NCBI GenBank assembly: GCA_002737595.1
Contig: NSHZ01000001.1
Span: forward strand, 58,733-122,732
Source of the DNA: Actinomycetota bacterium
GTDB lineage: Bacteria > Actinomycetota > Actinomycetes > Nanopelagicales > Nanopelagicaceae
Reading direction: 5' to 3'
Length of the DNA: 64,000 nt
Shown: positions 39,185 through 48,290 of the stretch, in pieces
Numbering within the stretch: position 1 is the first letter of the stretch
Layout: each line of letters starts with the position of its first letter
Program-made: the position numbers and the translations under genes
The notes under the pieces: generated by a model
The model's database searches: none
What the model was told of the DNA's origin: nothing
Seen by the model: only the letters and a program-made list of their open reading frames with translations

Positions 39185-39667
39185 TTAAGAGGCGAGAACC
39201 TCGTCGAGAATTGACTCCGCCTTGAGTTCATCTGTCTTTTCGGCGAGGGCAAGTTCGCTGATCAGGATCTGGCGTGCCTTTGCAAGCATGCGCTTCTCTC
39301 CGGCGGAGAGTCCCTTCTCCTTATCGCGACGAAAAAGATCACGAACAACTTCGGCAACCTTAATGACATCGCCGGAAGCCAGCTTCTCAAGATTGGCCTT
39401 GTAACGGCGTGACCAGTTAGTGGGTTCTTCGGTGTATGGCTGGCGAAGCACTGAGAAAACTTTCTCCAGACCTTCTTTGTCGACTACATCCCGAACACCT
39501 ACAAGATCCACATTTTCAGCCGGCACCCGTACGGTGAGATCTCCCTGGGCTACTTTGAGAACGAGGTAAAGCTTCTCCTCGCCTTTGATGGTGCGGGTCT
39601 CGATAGCCTCGATTAGAGCTGCTCCGTGATGGGGATAAACAACGGTTTCGCCGACTTTGAAAGTCAT
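39185..39667 (-). CDS. carD: CarD-type RNA polymerase-binding regulator
   Basis: A 160-residue global transcription factor that binds the RNA polymerase beta subunit and stabilises open complexes, notably at rRNA promoters. [18 protein letters not shown] at the N-terminus (Tudor-like domain) and the helical C-terminal domain around [18 protein letters not shown] are diagnostic. AAAGG precedes the ATG. A TAGAAT -10 box lies about 59 bp upstream of the start codon. Confidence 0.95.
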   Translation of the reverse strand: MTFKVGETVVYPHHGAALIEAIETRTIKGEEKLYLVLKVAQGDLTVRVPAENVDLVGVRDVVDKEGLEKVFSVLRQPYTEEPTNWSRRYKANLEKLASGDVIKVAEVVRDLFRRDKEKGLSAGEKRMLAKARQILISELALAEKTDELKAESILDEVLAS

Positions 39668-39725
39668 TCATGGGCCTTTCGAACGTAACACTCAGGTGCC
39701 ACTGAAAATCTTCCGGTGTAACTCC

Positions 39726-39731
39726 ATTCTA
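39726..39731 (-). promoter_or_regulatory. Candidate -10 box of the carD operon
   Basis: Minus-strand TAGAAT with TTCGAA 18 bp upstream as a poor -35. The leader would be about 50 nt. The rest of the 232-bp gap 39668-39899 holds a TTGACA on the plus strand without a correctly spaced -10, and the ribosome site of the lipoprotein gene. Confidence 0.45.
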
Positions 39732-39899
39732 CCAGCCAAAAGCCCTCGTTTCGAATCGAGATCTGAAGCGTTTCTGCAGGTCAAAGATGGTTTTGTCGAC
39801 CCAAATCGGAGTTGACATAAAGCCTTGCTTCTGCTCCGGTAACCTTACTTCCTGTACCGAAGGCGAAGCTCCCGCTTGGCCCCTCAAAAGGAGTAGTTA

Positions 39900-40394
39900 G
39901 TGAAAAGTATGCGCGCCCTCGTCCTCCTTTCATCGTTACTTTTGCTCACCGCGTGCGGTGCTGGACAGAACGCGCAAACCGCGCAGCTCTACACCCCCAC
40001 AGATGGCGTGCAAGGTGAGAGTTCCTCAATTGCGGTACGAAATGTTGTTGTCGTAGCCAATGCCGAAGGCGATGGAATCCTCTCGGCTACCTTGGTTGAT
40101 CCAAGCGATGCCACCACCACAACTTTTGGTGCACCAGATCGACTTACCGGAGTCATCATCAACGGCAAAGCTGCAACGTTGACTCCTGCAGCACCCACGT
40201 TGCAAGTGAATGCACCTGTCAACTTCTCTGGTCCAGCGTCAAATGCATCTGCTGTTGTCACTACATTAGGAGTGAAACCTGGTTCAAATGTAACTGTGAC
40301 ATTCTCATTTGAAATCGCTGGTGACCTTACGGTGACTGCACTCGTCCGCGAGAACAGCGAAGAGTTTGCTGCAGTTACTGCTCCCAAGTCTTAG
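39900..40394 (+). CDS. Lipoprotein of unknown function
   Basis: A 164-residue protein starting at GTG 39900 with AAAAGGAG upstream. The signal sequence ends in a lipobox LTAC-G (Cys near residue 19), so it is a lipid-anchored surface protein. The rest is beta-rich, low in charge and Thr/Val/Ala-rich, with IAVRNVVVVANAEGDG early; similar lipoproteins sit next to senX3-regX3 and carD in other Actinobacteria. A TAACCT hexamer at 39840-39845 may be its -10. It overlaps regX3 by 4 bp tail to tail. Confidence 0.82.
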   Translation: MKSMRALVLLSSLLLLTACGAGQNAQTAQLYTPTDGVQGESSSIAVRNVVVVANAEGDGILSATLVDPSDATTTTFGAPDRLTGVIINGKAATLTPAAPTLQVNAPVNFSGPASNASAVVTTLGVKPGSNVTVTFSFEIAGDLTVTALVRENSEEFAAVTAPKS

Positions 40395-41071
40395 GACTCG
40401 TACTTATAACCCAGCCCACGCACTGTTGTAATAATGCTTGGCTCGGCTGGATCCTCTTCAATCTTCGCGCGAATTCGTTTGATGTGAACGTCTAGTGTCT
40501 TGGTATCGCCTACGTAATTGCTTCCCCAAATACGATCAATCAGCTGCCCACGAGTAAGGACTCTTCCAGCATTTCGAAGAAGCATCTCTAGAAGTTCGAA
40601 TTCCTTGAGTGGCAATGCCACATTGGCACCGCGCACCGAAACCATGTGTCGTTCGACATCCATACTCACACCTCCGGCGGTGAGTACGCTCTCGGAGACT
40701 TCTTCGCTGTTTCCTTGACGACGAAGCACTGCGCGAATACGGGCGACAAGTTCGCGTGACTTATAAGGCTTAGTGACGTAATCATCTGCACCGATTTCAA
40801 GTCCAACGACTTTATCTACTTCGTCATCTTTCGCAGTGAGCATGATGATGGGAACTTGGGAATAACTCCTTATCTGCCTGCACACTTCGACCCCCGAAAG
40901 TCCTGGGAGCATAAGGTCAAGCAACACTAGGTCCGCGCCATTACGAGCAAATTTGGTAATGGCATCTGCGCCATTCTCAGCAACAGTGACTTCGAAACCC
41001 TCTTTGGTTAATAAGTACGCAAGTGCTTCTGAAAACGAAGCTTCATCTTCTACTACAAGGATGCGTGTCAT
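40391..41071 (-). CDS. regX3: Response regulator RegX3 (phosphate two-component system)
   Basis: A 226-residue OmpR-family regulator. The receiver has the acidic pair in VVEDEAS, phospho-Asp in LVLLDLMLPG, and the signalling Lys in DDYVTKPYK; the winged-helix C-terminal domain ends TTVRGLGYKYE. Position next to senX3 and phoU identifies it as the phosphate-starvation regulator. It overlaps senX3 by 4 bp. Probable binding sites lie in the senX3-phoU gap and upstream of ppk. Confidence 0.93.
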   Translation of the reverse strand: MTRILVVEDEASFSEALAYLLTKEGFEVTVAENGADAITKFARNGADLVLLDLMLPGLSGVEVCRQIRSYSQVPIIMLTAKDDEVDKVVGLEIGADDYVTKPYKSRELVARIRAVLRRQGNSEEVSESVLTAGGVSMDVERHMVSVRGANVALPLKEFELLEMLLRNAGRVLTRGQLIDRIWGSNYVGDTKTLDVHIKRIRAKIEEDPAEPSIITTVRGLGYKYES

Positions 41072-42147
41072 TCGGATTCCTGACTATTGCTTGCGAGTGG
41101 GAGGCGAAGAGTAAAAGTGCTTCCAGAGCCTTCCATGCTCCAGACGCGTATATCTCCACCATGATTAGTAACAATATGTTTAACGATGGCCAAACCTAAG
41201 CCGGTTCCGCCGGTTGCTCGAGAACGTGCAGGGTCAACTCGGTAGAAACGTTCGAAGATTCGTTCAATATCAGCTTCGGAAATACCGATTCCTTGATCGC
41301 TTACTGCGATTTCTACGATGTCGGCCTGAGATTCAATACCGATGCCGACGCTCGTGTGATCCGGACTATAAGCAATTGCATTATTAATGAGATTCGTGAG
41401 TGCAGTCGTAAGTTGCTCTTGATTTCCCATCACTGCCAAACCGCCTGCACTTGATGGCACCACCGTGATATCTCGCTTTTCGGCCGATAACTTAGTTCTA
41501 TCAAGCGCCATGTTCATTACATTCTCTAATTGCACTAAACTGGCATGAGCTAGTGGATCTTGGCTTTGAAGCCTTGAGAGATCGATAATTTCTTGTACTA
41601 GGTCCCCAAGCCGCACCGCTTCCGTGCCCATCCGTTCGGCAAATCGTTTGACTGCAGCCGGATCATCACTCGCCTCCACGACCGCTTCAGCCAGGATCGA
41701 GAGCGCGCCGATCGGGGTCTTTAATTCGTGCGAAATATTTGCCACAAAGTCGCGGCGGACTTCATCAACGAGTCGGGATTCACTCTCGTCGGCGATGAGT
41801 ACCAAAACGGATCCACTGCCAAGCTCAGGAATAAGCAGGGCGCGCACGAGTAATTCAAATGTGCCGGAGCTCAGCCGTCCACGTTTGAACTCAACACGAG
41901 ACTCCACGAGTTCAAACCCTTTTCGAGCATGGCGCACCAAGGCCACCAACTCTTCACCCATGAGTTTCTCATCGCGCACGATTCCAAGTGCTCGGGCCGA
42001 AGCACTTGCCAGTAGGACTTTCTCGCCAGGAGCAATGATCAAGGCACTCTCAGGGACCAGGGAGAGAATCCGGCTCACCACGGCAGCGAGACGAAGATCT
42101 GGAGTCGCGGGAACTTGCTCGACCGCCCTACCAAACAATCGCGCCAT
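41068..42147 (-). CDS. senX3: Sensor histidine kinase SenX3, lacking membrane helices
   Basis: A 359-residue kinase. A PAS-like region (about 25-125) is followed by the H-box NISHELKTPIGALSI, N-box LTNLINNAIAY, G1 DQGIGISEADIERIFERFYR and G2 GTGLGLAIVKHI, so the catalytic core is intact. Mycobacterial SenX3 has N-terminal membrane segments; none is visible here, even in the longer in-frame extension, implying a soluble sensor. ATG 42147 is favoured by a TACGAT box 6 nt upstream. Confidence 0.92.
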   Translation of the reverse strand: MARLFGRAVEQVPATPDLRLAAVVSRILSLVPESALIIAPGEKVLLASASARALGIVRDEKLMGEELVALVRHARKGFELVESRVEFKRGRLSSGTFELLVRALLIPELGSGSVLVLIADESESRLVDEVRRDFVANISHELKTPIGALSILAEAVVEASDDPAAVKRFAERMGTEAVRLGDLVQEIIDLSRLQSQDPLAHASLVQLENVMNMALDRTKLSAEKRDITVVPSSAGGLAVMGNQEQLTTALTNLINNAIAYSPDHTSVGIGIESQADIVEIAVSDQGIGISEADIERIFERFYRVDPARSRATGGTGLGLAIVKHIVTNHGGDIRVWSMEGSGSTFTLRLPLASNSQESE

Positions 42148-42153
42148 GTACCC

Positions 42154-42159
42154 ATCGTA
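42154..42159 (-). promoter_or_regulatory. -10 box for leaderless senX3-regX3 mRNA
   Basis: Minus-strand TACGAT, GGGTAC, ATG 42147. It is divergent from the phoU promoter with the PHO-box-like repeat between them. Confidence 0.5.
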
Positions 42160-42206
42160 GATCGCTCTATGGCGGGAATTCGACATAGAGTCTCTCCTCA
42201 CCCCCT

Positions 42207-42239
42207 GTTCATCAAAAAGTTACGAGATGTTCAGATAAA
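42207..42239 (+). promoter_or_regulatory. PHO-box-like triple repeat between senX3 and phoU
   Basis: Three 11-bp units beginning GTTCATC, AGTTACG and GTTCAGA. Streptomyces PHO boxes are tandem 11-bp units with a GTTCACC core, bound by PhoP-type regulators such as RegX3. The repeat ends 26 bp before the phoU -10 box. Confidence 0.6.
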
Positions 42240-42265
42240 TGGGCGTTTAGGCGCTTTACGCAGGA

Positions 42266-42271
42266 TAATCT
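42266..42271 (+). promoter_or_regulatory. -10 box for leaderless phoU mRNA
   Basis: TAATCT, seven bases, ATG 42279. No ribosome site is seen. Confidence 0.5.
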
Positions 42272-42278
42272 AGCCTCC

Positions 42279-42932
42279 ATGCGCGATGCCTATCATGACG
42301 ATCTAGACGCTGTGAGCGCCACCCTGGTTTCAATGGCGGCCATGGTGGATAACGCCATCGTGCGGGCTTCAAAGTCGCTTCTCGAATCGGATAGGGCACT
42401 CGCCGAAGAGGTGATCGCGGCTGACGCCGCTATCGATACTGTGCAACATGAGTTAGATAATCGCACTGTTGACCTCATGGCTAGGCAAGCTCCGGTAGCA
42501 AGCGATCTTCGTGTCTTGGTCACCTCACTTCGCATGAGTGCCGACCTAGAACGAATGGGCGACCTTGCGGCACATATTGCCAAGGCCGCGCGCATGCGTT
42601 TCCCAGCTTGTGCTGTTCCCGTTGAACTACAAATGACTATTCTCGAAATGGGTCGGGTAGCCAGCGACCTGGTGAATAAAACTGCGCTCGTGATCAGGGA
42701 TCGCGATATCGAAGGCGCGCTCCAAGTTGAACGCGACGACGATCAAATGGATCGCCTTCATCGTCAACTCTTCATCACTCTTCTTGATCCATCATGGCCT
42801 CATGGAATTGAAACTGCGATCGACGTTACTTTGATCGGCCGCTATTACGAGCGCTTTGCTGACCACGCGGTATCTGTTGCTAGGCGTCTCTACTACTCGG
42901 TCACCGGAGAGTACGCAGCGCCTCAGAACTAA
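42279..42932 (+). CDS. phoU: Phosphate signalling regulator PhoU
   Basis: A 217-residue all-helical protein made of two three-helix PhoU repeats, with the metal-binding-type patterns ERMGDLAAHIAK (near residue 90) and YYERFADHAVSVA (near residue 190). It represses the phosphate response when phosphate is plentiful, acting through the sensor kinase. It is divergent from senX3-regX3, the usual actinobacterial arrangement. No pst transporter genes lie nearby. Confidence 0.94.
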   Translation: MRDAYHDDLDAVSATLVSMAAMVDNAIVRASKSLLESDRALAEEVIAADAAIDTVQHELDNRTVDLMARQAPVASDLRVLVTSLRMSADLERMGDLAAHIAKAARMRFPACAVPVELQMTILEMGRVASDLVNKTALVIRDRDIEGALQVERDDDQMDRLHRQLFITLLDPSWPHGIETAIDVTLIGRYYERFADHAVSVARRLYYSVTGEYAAPQN

Positions 42933-42946
42933 TTTGGATATGCGCC

Positions 42947-43696
42947 TTAATGCTTACCCTGGTTAGCAACAGCTTTAATTGCTGCTTTAGCCGCTTCTGC
43001 ATCCAGATACTCTCCACCCTTCTTAATTGGTGTGAGATCGTCGTTAAGTGAATAGAGCAGGGGTATACCAGTTGGAATGTTCAGCCGCGCGATATCTTCG
43101 TTTGAGATTCCGTCCAAATGTTTTACAAGTGCACGAAGTGAATTGCCATGAGCCACGACGAGCACAACTTTTCCACTCTTTAAGTCGGGAGTAATGTTTT
43201 CTCTCCAATAGGGAAGTAAGCGCTTCACCACATCTGAAAGACATTCGGTGCGCGGTAGTTGACCCCTGGGAATATTTGCGTAGCGAGGATCATTTGCCTG
43301 GCTATAAGGGTCAGCATCATCAATGGGTGGTGGTGGCACATCGAACGAGCGACGCCACAATGCGAATTGCTCTTCGCCGTACGTTGTGAGAGTTTCTTTC
43401 TTGTCCTTACCTTGCAATGCACCGTAGTGGCGCTCATTGAGCCGCCAATCACGACGCACTGGAATCCATTGTCGATCACATGCATCTAGCGCGATCTGCG
43501 AGGTAGCGATTGCCCGCCGCAATAGAGATGTGTACACCACGTCCGGAAGGAGCCCACGCTCTACAAGTAACTCACCGCCACGTTTGGCCTCTTGCTCACC
43601 CAGCAAGGTGAGTGCGACGTCGACCCATCCGGTGAAAAGATTCTTAGCATTCCAATCGCTTTGACCGTGTCGGAGCAAGATCAATGTGGAGATCAT
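42947..43696 (-). CDS. gpmA: 2,3-bisphosphoglycerate-dependent phosphoglycerate mutase
   Basis: A 249-residue glycolytic enzyme. The catalytic start [18 protein letters not shown], the [12 protein letters not shown] region and [15 protein letters not shown] (second His) are canonical. It interconverts 3- and 2-phosphoglycerate. Gene order gpmA, YbjN-domain gene, mshA on this strand matches the mycobacterial gpm1-Rv0487-mshA region. Confidence 0.96.
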   Translation of the reverse strand: MISTLILLRHGQSDWNAKNLFTGWVDVALTLLGEQEAKRGGELLVERGLLPDVVYTSLLRRAIATSQIALDACDRQWIPVRRDWRLNERHYGALQGKDKKETLTTYGEEQFALWRRSFDVPPPPIDDADPYSQANDPRYANIPRGQLPRTECLSDVVKRLLPYWRENITPDLKSGKVVLVVAHGNSLRALVKHLDGISNEDIARLNIPTGIPLLYSLNDDLTPIKKGGEYLDAEAAKAAIKAVANQGKH

Positions 43697-43723
43697 GACT
43701 CTAGCCTGCCAGATATTGGCAGG

Positions 43724-44209
43724 TCACTCTTCAATCATGTGGGCAAAAGCTTGGAGATTTTCAAGAGATTCCCCGCGAGACTCACGCCAGGCCCACTCGC
43801 GACGTATGGCGCTTTCGAATCCAAGTTCTACCAACTTGTTAAAACTCTCATCCGCATAGCGCAGCACTGCGCCGAAAAGGCGATCAAGATCGTCCTCATT
43901 GAGCGTCAATGGCAGGCGTCCAGTCAAGTAAATATCACCCAGGTGGTTTACGGCGTAGGAGAGTCCGAATATCTTGAGATTGGTTTCGAGCAAATATCGG
44001 TGGACAAGCTCGACATTCTCATCGGGTTTTCTCATCACAAATATATTTACCGCGAGCGCGTAGGTGCCCATTTTAAACGCCACCGTAATGGCCAACTTCT
44101 GTTCACCTTTAAGAGTTGCAATAAAAGTCGAATCATCTACTCGTTCAAATGCGATCCCGACATCTGTGCAATGTCTCTCAAATAAAGAATTCAGATCTGC
44201 GGCGCTCAT
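43724..44209 (-). CDS. YbjN-domain protein
   Basis: A 161-residue protein of the YbjN/type III secretion chaperone-like fold. ATG 44209 is used; it lies 4 bp after the mshA stop, and residues encoded further upstream lie inside mshA. Recognisable patterns are LKGEQKLAITVAFKMGTYALAV and LTLNEDDLDRLFGAVLRYADE. A homologue is conserved between mshA and gpm in mycobacteria. Its function is unknown. Confidence 0.85.
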   Translation of the reverse strand: MSAADLNSLFERHCTDVGIAFERVDDSTFIATLKGEQKLAITVAFKMGTYALAVNIFVMRKPDENVELVHRYLLETNLKIFGLSYAVNHLGDIYLTGRLPLTLNEDDLDRLFGAVLRYADESFNKLVELGFESAIRREWAWRESRGESLENLQAFAHMIEE

Positions 44210-44213
44210 CAGC

Positions 44214-45470
44214 TCACGCGAACGATCGTACTTCTGCACTGCCCGATAGCAGCAAATCGTAAACTGCGAGCATCTTCTCAGCCGTGGCTTGCCAACCAAA
44301 GTGACTGGCATGCTCGAGGGCGCCTCGTCCCAATTCACTGCGACGCTCTTCTTCGATCGCGAGACGATAGAGCACGCTTGCCCACGACTTGGGATCGTGA
44401 CCATCTACCAGGAGTCCAGAAATACCATCACGGATTGCGGTGCGAAGTCCACCTACCGCAGTTGCCACAACTGGGGTGCCACACGCTTGCGCCTCTAACG
44501 CAACTAATCCAAAAGATTCACTATGGCTTGGTACTACGACGATATCTGACGCGCGATACCACTCGGGAAGGTGTGAACGATCAGTGGGTTCTACAAAACG
44601 GATCATGTCGTTTATGCCAAGCCACGCAGCAAGTTCCCGCAGCCTTGAAGGCTCCGTCGTACTTCCGCTTGCCCCGCCCACTATGGCAATTTCTAAACGT
44701 GAACGAAGGTTTGGTTCGATCTTTAACACTTCTGCAGCTGCTCTAATTAATGTATCTGGACCTTTATGCGGTTGAATCCGCCCTACGAAGCTAAGCAAGA
44801 TCGCATCCTCACGGACACCTAACAACTTTCTTGCACTCTTCTTATTGCCCGGAGTAAACATTTCAAGGTCTACACCTGGCGACACGACATGAACCTTCTG
44901 CGGATCTGCGGAGTAAAGACCCACTAGAGATGCAGCCTCAGCTTCAGTATTTGCAATCAATGCATCCGAAGCTGCAACAACTTGCTCTTCACCAATTGCA
45001 CGTCCGCTGGGTTCAGGTACATCGCCTTCAGCAAGTGCGGCATTCTTTACTTTTGCCATGGTATGCATGGTGTGCACGAGCGGAACATTCCATCGTTCTG
45101 CAGCCACCCAGCCCACTTGGCCAGAGAGCCAGTAGTGCGAATGAATGAGTCGATAATGTCCTTGAGCGTGCAAGGCCTCTTCGCGCATGAGGGCAGCACT
45201 CAACGCACAGAATTGCCCTGGAAGATCTTCTTTTGCCAAGCCTTGGTAGGGCCCAGCAACCAGATGATGGACTTCAACGCCATCGGCGATCTCCACCGTG
45301 GCTGGCAGAGTTGAGGAGGTAGCGCGGGTAAAAATGTCCACTTTGACGCCAGTAGCAGCCATCCGTTTGGCGCTTTCGACCACATAAACGTTCATGCCAC
45401 CAGCGTCCCCAGTGCCCGGTTGTTCGAGCGGGGAGGTGTGGATCATGAGCATGGCAACGGAGAACACCAC
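44214..45470 (-). CDS. mshA: D-inositol-3-phosphate glycosyltransferase (mycothiol synthesis)
   Basis: A 418-residue GT-B (GT4) transferase making the first mycothiol intermediate from UDP-GlcNAc and inositol 3-phosphate. HTSPLEQPGTGDAGGMNVYV is the MshA signature; IHSHYWLSGQVGW, VSPGVDLEMF, FVGRIQPHKGPDTLI and PSHSESFGLVALEAQACGTPVV follow in order. The start is GTG 45470 (or GTG 45467). With mshD at 57 kb, the window holds the first and last mycothiol genes, but not mshB or mshC. Confidence 0.95.
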   Translation of the reverse strand: MVFSVAMLMIHTSPLEQPGTGDAGGMNVYVVESAKRMAATGVKVDIFTRATSSTLPATVEIADGVEVHHLVAGPYQGLAKEDLPGQFCALSAALMREEALHAQGHYRLIHSHYWLSGQVGWVAAERWNVPLVHTMHTMAKVKNAALAEGDVPEPSGRAIGEEQVVAASDALIANTEAEAASLVGLYSADPQKVHVVSPGVDLEMFTPGNKKSARKLLGVREDAILLSFVGRIQPHKGPDTLIRAAAEVLKIEPNLRSRLEIAIVGGASGSTTEPSRLRELAAWLGINDMIRFVEPTDRSHLPEWYRASDIVVVPSHSESFGLVALEAQACGTPVVATAVGGLRTAIRDGISGLLVDGHDPKSWASVLYRLAIEEERRSELGRGALEHASHFGWQATAEKMLAVYDLLLSGSAEVRSFA

Positions 45471-45526
45471 CTAAGGATGACTCATCGAACTCGCTTACGC
45501 GAGTCGGTCAGGGCAGAATCTTTCTT

Positions 45527-46276
45527 ATGACACCAGATCAGTCCACCTCAAGAAGGCGCGCCCTAGTAACAGGGGCCAGCAGCGGAATCGGTGCCGCCAC
45601 CGCTTTAGCCCTCTCCTCGGCCGGATATGAAGTTCACGGAGCTGCCAGACGCGAAGATCGCCTCGCCGACCTCTCTGGCGTCATAGGCCACCATCTCGAT
45701 GTGACCAGCGATACCAGCGTCGAAGCTTTGGCTGCGCAATTTGAAACTCTCGATGTCCTGGTGGCTAACGCCGGTGGCGCCTTCGATGCCGAAGAAGTAG
45801 GCAATGCAAGTCTTGCTTCTTGGGAGAAGGCCTACGACGTGAATGTGTTGGGCACCGTACGAACCATCAAAGCTTTTCTCCCCGCGCTCATCGCGTCGGG
45901 AAATGGTCACATCGTGATCATGGGTTCCACTGCCGGAAGAGTTGTCTATGAAAATGGCGGAAGTTACGCAGCCGCTAAACATGCACTTGCTGCAGTCGCT
46001 GGAACTTTACGTCTCGAACTCAACGGTCTCCCAGTGCGCATCAGTGAAATTGCGCCGGGCATGGTCAAGACCGACGAATTTGCGGTGACACGATTTGGTG
46101 GGGATAAAGAGAAAGCAGCCAAGGTATATCAAGGTGTCGAAAAGCCACTGACTGCCGAAGACATTGCCCATATCGTGAAGTGGACCGTCACGCTACCTGC
46201 GCATGTAAACATCGATCTACTAGTCGTTCGCCCTCTTGCGCAGGCTGCACAACATAAGGTTCACCGAAAAGCGTAA
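45527..46276 (+). CDS. SDR-family oxidoreductase (YdfG-like)
   Basis: A 249-residue classical short-chain dehydrogenase: TGASSGIGAATALAL, NAGG, catalytic Ser in IMGSTAGR and YAAAK. The C-terminus resembles YdfG-type 3-hydroxy acid dehydrogenases. CAGAAT lies 7 nt before the ATG, a weaker leaderless pattern. A methyltransferase-like gene follows after 3 bp. It is divergent from mshA. Confidence 0.88.
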   Translation: MTPDQSTSRRRALVTGASSGIGAATALALSSAGYEVHGAARREDRLADLSGVIGHHLDVTSDTSVEALAAQFETLDVLVANAGGAFDAEEVGNASLASWEKAYDVNVLGTVRTIKAFLPALIASGNGHIVIMGSTAGRVVYENGGSYAAAKHALAAVAGTLRLELNGLPVRISEIAPGMVKTDEFAVTRFGGDKEKAAKVYQGVEKPLTAEDIAHIVKWTVTLPAHVNIDLLVVRPLAQAAQHKVHRKA

Positions 46277-46279
46277 TTT

Positions 46280-47050
46280 GTGGGTGAACCAATAGGAAAC
46301 ATCACTCGGGGTACTACAAATCCAAACCGTTTGCGCAGAGTAGATCGTTGGATGCTCTGGCGTTATGAAGATTTATTGCGCAGAAATACTCACTCGCTAG
46401 TTGTCGATCTTGGTTTTGGAGCAACTTCAATCACAACGTTAGAGATGGCTGCGCGTTTACGAACAAAATATGCAGATTTAGAATTTGTCGGACTTGAGAT
46501 TGATCCTGAGCGAGTAAAAGTAGCGAACCAAAGTGCACAACCGCATATTGGTTTCCAACTTGGTGGATTTGAAATTCCCACAACCCAAAAACCTCTGATT
46601 ATCAGGGCATTTAACGTGTTACGGCAGTATGACGAATCTGAAGTAACAAAGCACTGGGCCATGATGCAATCGAGGCTGGCACCAAATGGTCGCATCATCG
46701 AAGGTACGTGTGATGAGATTGGCCGTCGTGCCACCTGGATAGAGCTCGATAATTTACGACCTCTCACTCTCTCTCTGGGTTTACGATTACATGGATTAGG
46801 CGACCCATCAGAAGGAGCTGAGCGATTGCCCAAAATTTTGATCCATCGAAATACTCGGGGGAATCGCATCCACGCATTCCTGCAGGATCTATCGAGGTCG
46901 TGGGATTCTCATTCGGGTTACCGAGTCTTCGGTCCCAATCAAAGATGGCGAGCAGCGGTCAACTCGCTTCGTGATTCCTGGTCCATCGTAAATAAACAAC
47001 ATCGCGAAGGCGAACTTACAATTGAGTGGAGCGCAATCGCACCCGATTGA
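46280..47050 (+). CDS. SAM-dependent methyltransferase-like protein
   Basis: A 256-residue class I methyltransferase-like protein. Motif I is VVDLGFGATSIT and motif II FVGLEIDPERVKVA, followed by IIRAFNVLRQYDESEV where post-motif residues bind the cofactor. A homologue is common near mshA in Actinobacteria. GTG 46280 starts 3 bp after the SDR stop. The substrate is unknown. Confidence 0.8.
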   Translation: MGEPIGNITRGTTNPNRLRRVDRWMLWRYEDLLRRNTHSLVVDLGFGATSITTLEMAARLRTKYADLEFVGLEIDPERVKVANQSAQPHIGFQLGGFEIPTTQKPLIIRAFNVLRQYDESEVTKHWAMMQSRLAPNGRIIEGTCDEIGRRATWIELDNLRPLTLSLGLRLHGLGDPSEGAERLPKILIHRNTRGNRIHAFLQDLSRSWDSHSGYRVFGPNQRWRAAVNSLRDSWSIVNKQHREGELTIEWSAIAPD

Positions 47051-47060
47051 TGTGCCAGGC

Positions 47061-47351
47061 CTAGTAGCGCGGGCGCCTAAGAATCTCGTTGATCGCTGGT
47101 TTCACGTCAACGAGATAAACAATTACCACGATGATGCCCACAATCCCTAACATGCTAAAGAGCCCAAATATTTGCGTCACAACCAGTGAACCAAGGATCA
47201 GCCAAAGCCAAAACTTCTTACTCTGCTTGTTCGCAGCAACAAAGGCATCGGGTCTCGTTTTAATCACATGTACCAACGCAATAATGTTTCCTACCAAGAG
47301 GAGCAGGGAAAGAATTCCAGTAATTGAGGAACCGATATTGAGAAGATTCAT
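47061..47351 (-). CDS. DUF2516 family membrane protein
   Basis: A 96-residue protein with about three hydrophobic segments (10-30, 48-62, 65-82). TRPDAFVAANKQSKKFWLWL and VYLVDVKPAINEILRR are the hallmark stretches of DUF2516. It is third in an operon after nitrobindin and asparaginase, 9 bp from the latter. No function is known. Confidence 0.82.
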   Translation of the reverse strand: MNLLNIGSSITGILSLLLLVGNIIALVHVIKTRPDAFVAANKQSKKFWLWLILGSLVVTQIFGLFSMLGIVGIIVVIVYLVDVKPAINEILRRPRY

Positions 47352-47360
47352 GTGACGAGT

Positions 47361-48284
47361 CTAACCAATCGCGGCGACGATCTCGCCGACTTTGAGACCG
47401 CCACCTAGAACTGGGGTACGGGCCAACTCGTGCAGTGCAGAGACATCCACACCGATTCGAGAGAGCGCCGCAACCAGCACTACAGGAATGGCACGCATTG
47501 AGCCATCAATCACTTTGAAGGCCACGGATCGTCCATCGGCAAGCGCCGCAATCTCCACGCCTTCAGCGCCTTCCTTCACCATGAGCCCAGGAATGAGACG
47601 CATGGCTTCAGTCGTGAAGCGCTTCTCACCACCCACCATCTCTGGGAAAGCACGCATTGCGTCAAATACTCGAGCGCGTGCCGGGGTACTTCCAGTGGCT
47701 ACCGCACTTGATGCCTTTGCGAGCCCCTTGAGCGACATTGAAAAGATGGGAGCACCGCAACCGTCTACAGCAACATGCGTCGAAGTTGTTCTCGAAGCAT
47801 CCAGATACTCCTTTTTAATCTCAATCTGCAAGGGGTGAAATGGGTCTCGATAAGTATTGATGTCCCAACCGTTAATAACAGATGTGGCGATCATCGATGC
47901 ATGCTTCCCACTGCAATTATGCACGTCGCGTGCCGGTTGTTGGTCTCCGTAAGCACGTCGCTCGGCGTCACCGTAAGGTCGATCTGTGGGGCATTGAAGT
48001 GAATCGACATCTAATCCAACAGAGTTCAAGATTTCCTTGGCGGCCAGGCGATGCATCTCGCCACCAGAGTGGCTCGCGCAACTCAAAGCCAAGAGCCGAT
48101 CAGATAGATCTAATCCGAGGCGCACCATCGCACTTGCCTGGAGAGGTTTAGTTGCCGACCGTGGGAATATTTCAGAATCTATATCCCCAAGCCCAGTAAT
48201 TTCACTTCCATCAAAGAACGCCATCGATCCATAATGGATTGATTCCACAAAACCATTACGAATGTAATGCGCAAGTTCAATCAT
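47361..48284 (-). CDS. Asparaginase (PF06089 type)
   Basis: A 307-residue amidohydrolase of the plant/Rhizobium-type asparaginase II family: FPRSATKPLQA (nucleophile region), SCASHSGGEMH, HNCSGKHASM and VAVDGCGAP are all present. It would hydrolyse asparagine to aspartate and ammonia. It starts 6 bp after nitrobindin. The neighbourhood nitrobindin-asparaginase-DUF2516 is common in Actinobacteria. Confidence 0.87.
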   Translation of the reverse strand: MIELAHYIRNGFVESIHYGSMAFFDGSEITGLGDIDSEIFPRSATKPLQASAMVRLGLDLSDRLLALSCASHSGGEMHRLAAKEILNSVGLDVDSLQCPTDRPYGDAERRAYGDQQPARDVHNCSGKHASMIATSVINGWDINTYRDPFHPLQIEIKKEYLDASRTTSTHVAVDGCGAPIFSMSLKGLAKASSAVATGSTPARARVFDAMRAFPEMVGGEKRFTTEAMRLIPGLMVKEGAEGVEIAALADGRSVAFKVIDGSMRAIPVVLVAALSRIGVDVSALHELARTPVLGGGLKVGEIVAAIG

Positions 48285-48290
48285 GATCAG

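Noticed and set aside
39812..39845. TTGACA plus TAACCT as a promoter for the lipoprotein gene
   Set aside because: The 22-bp spacer is too long for a standard promoter; only the TAACCT part is considered possible.
43592..44185. 197-residue plus-strand frame
   Set aside because: It is antisense to gpmA and the YbjN gene, both well supported.
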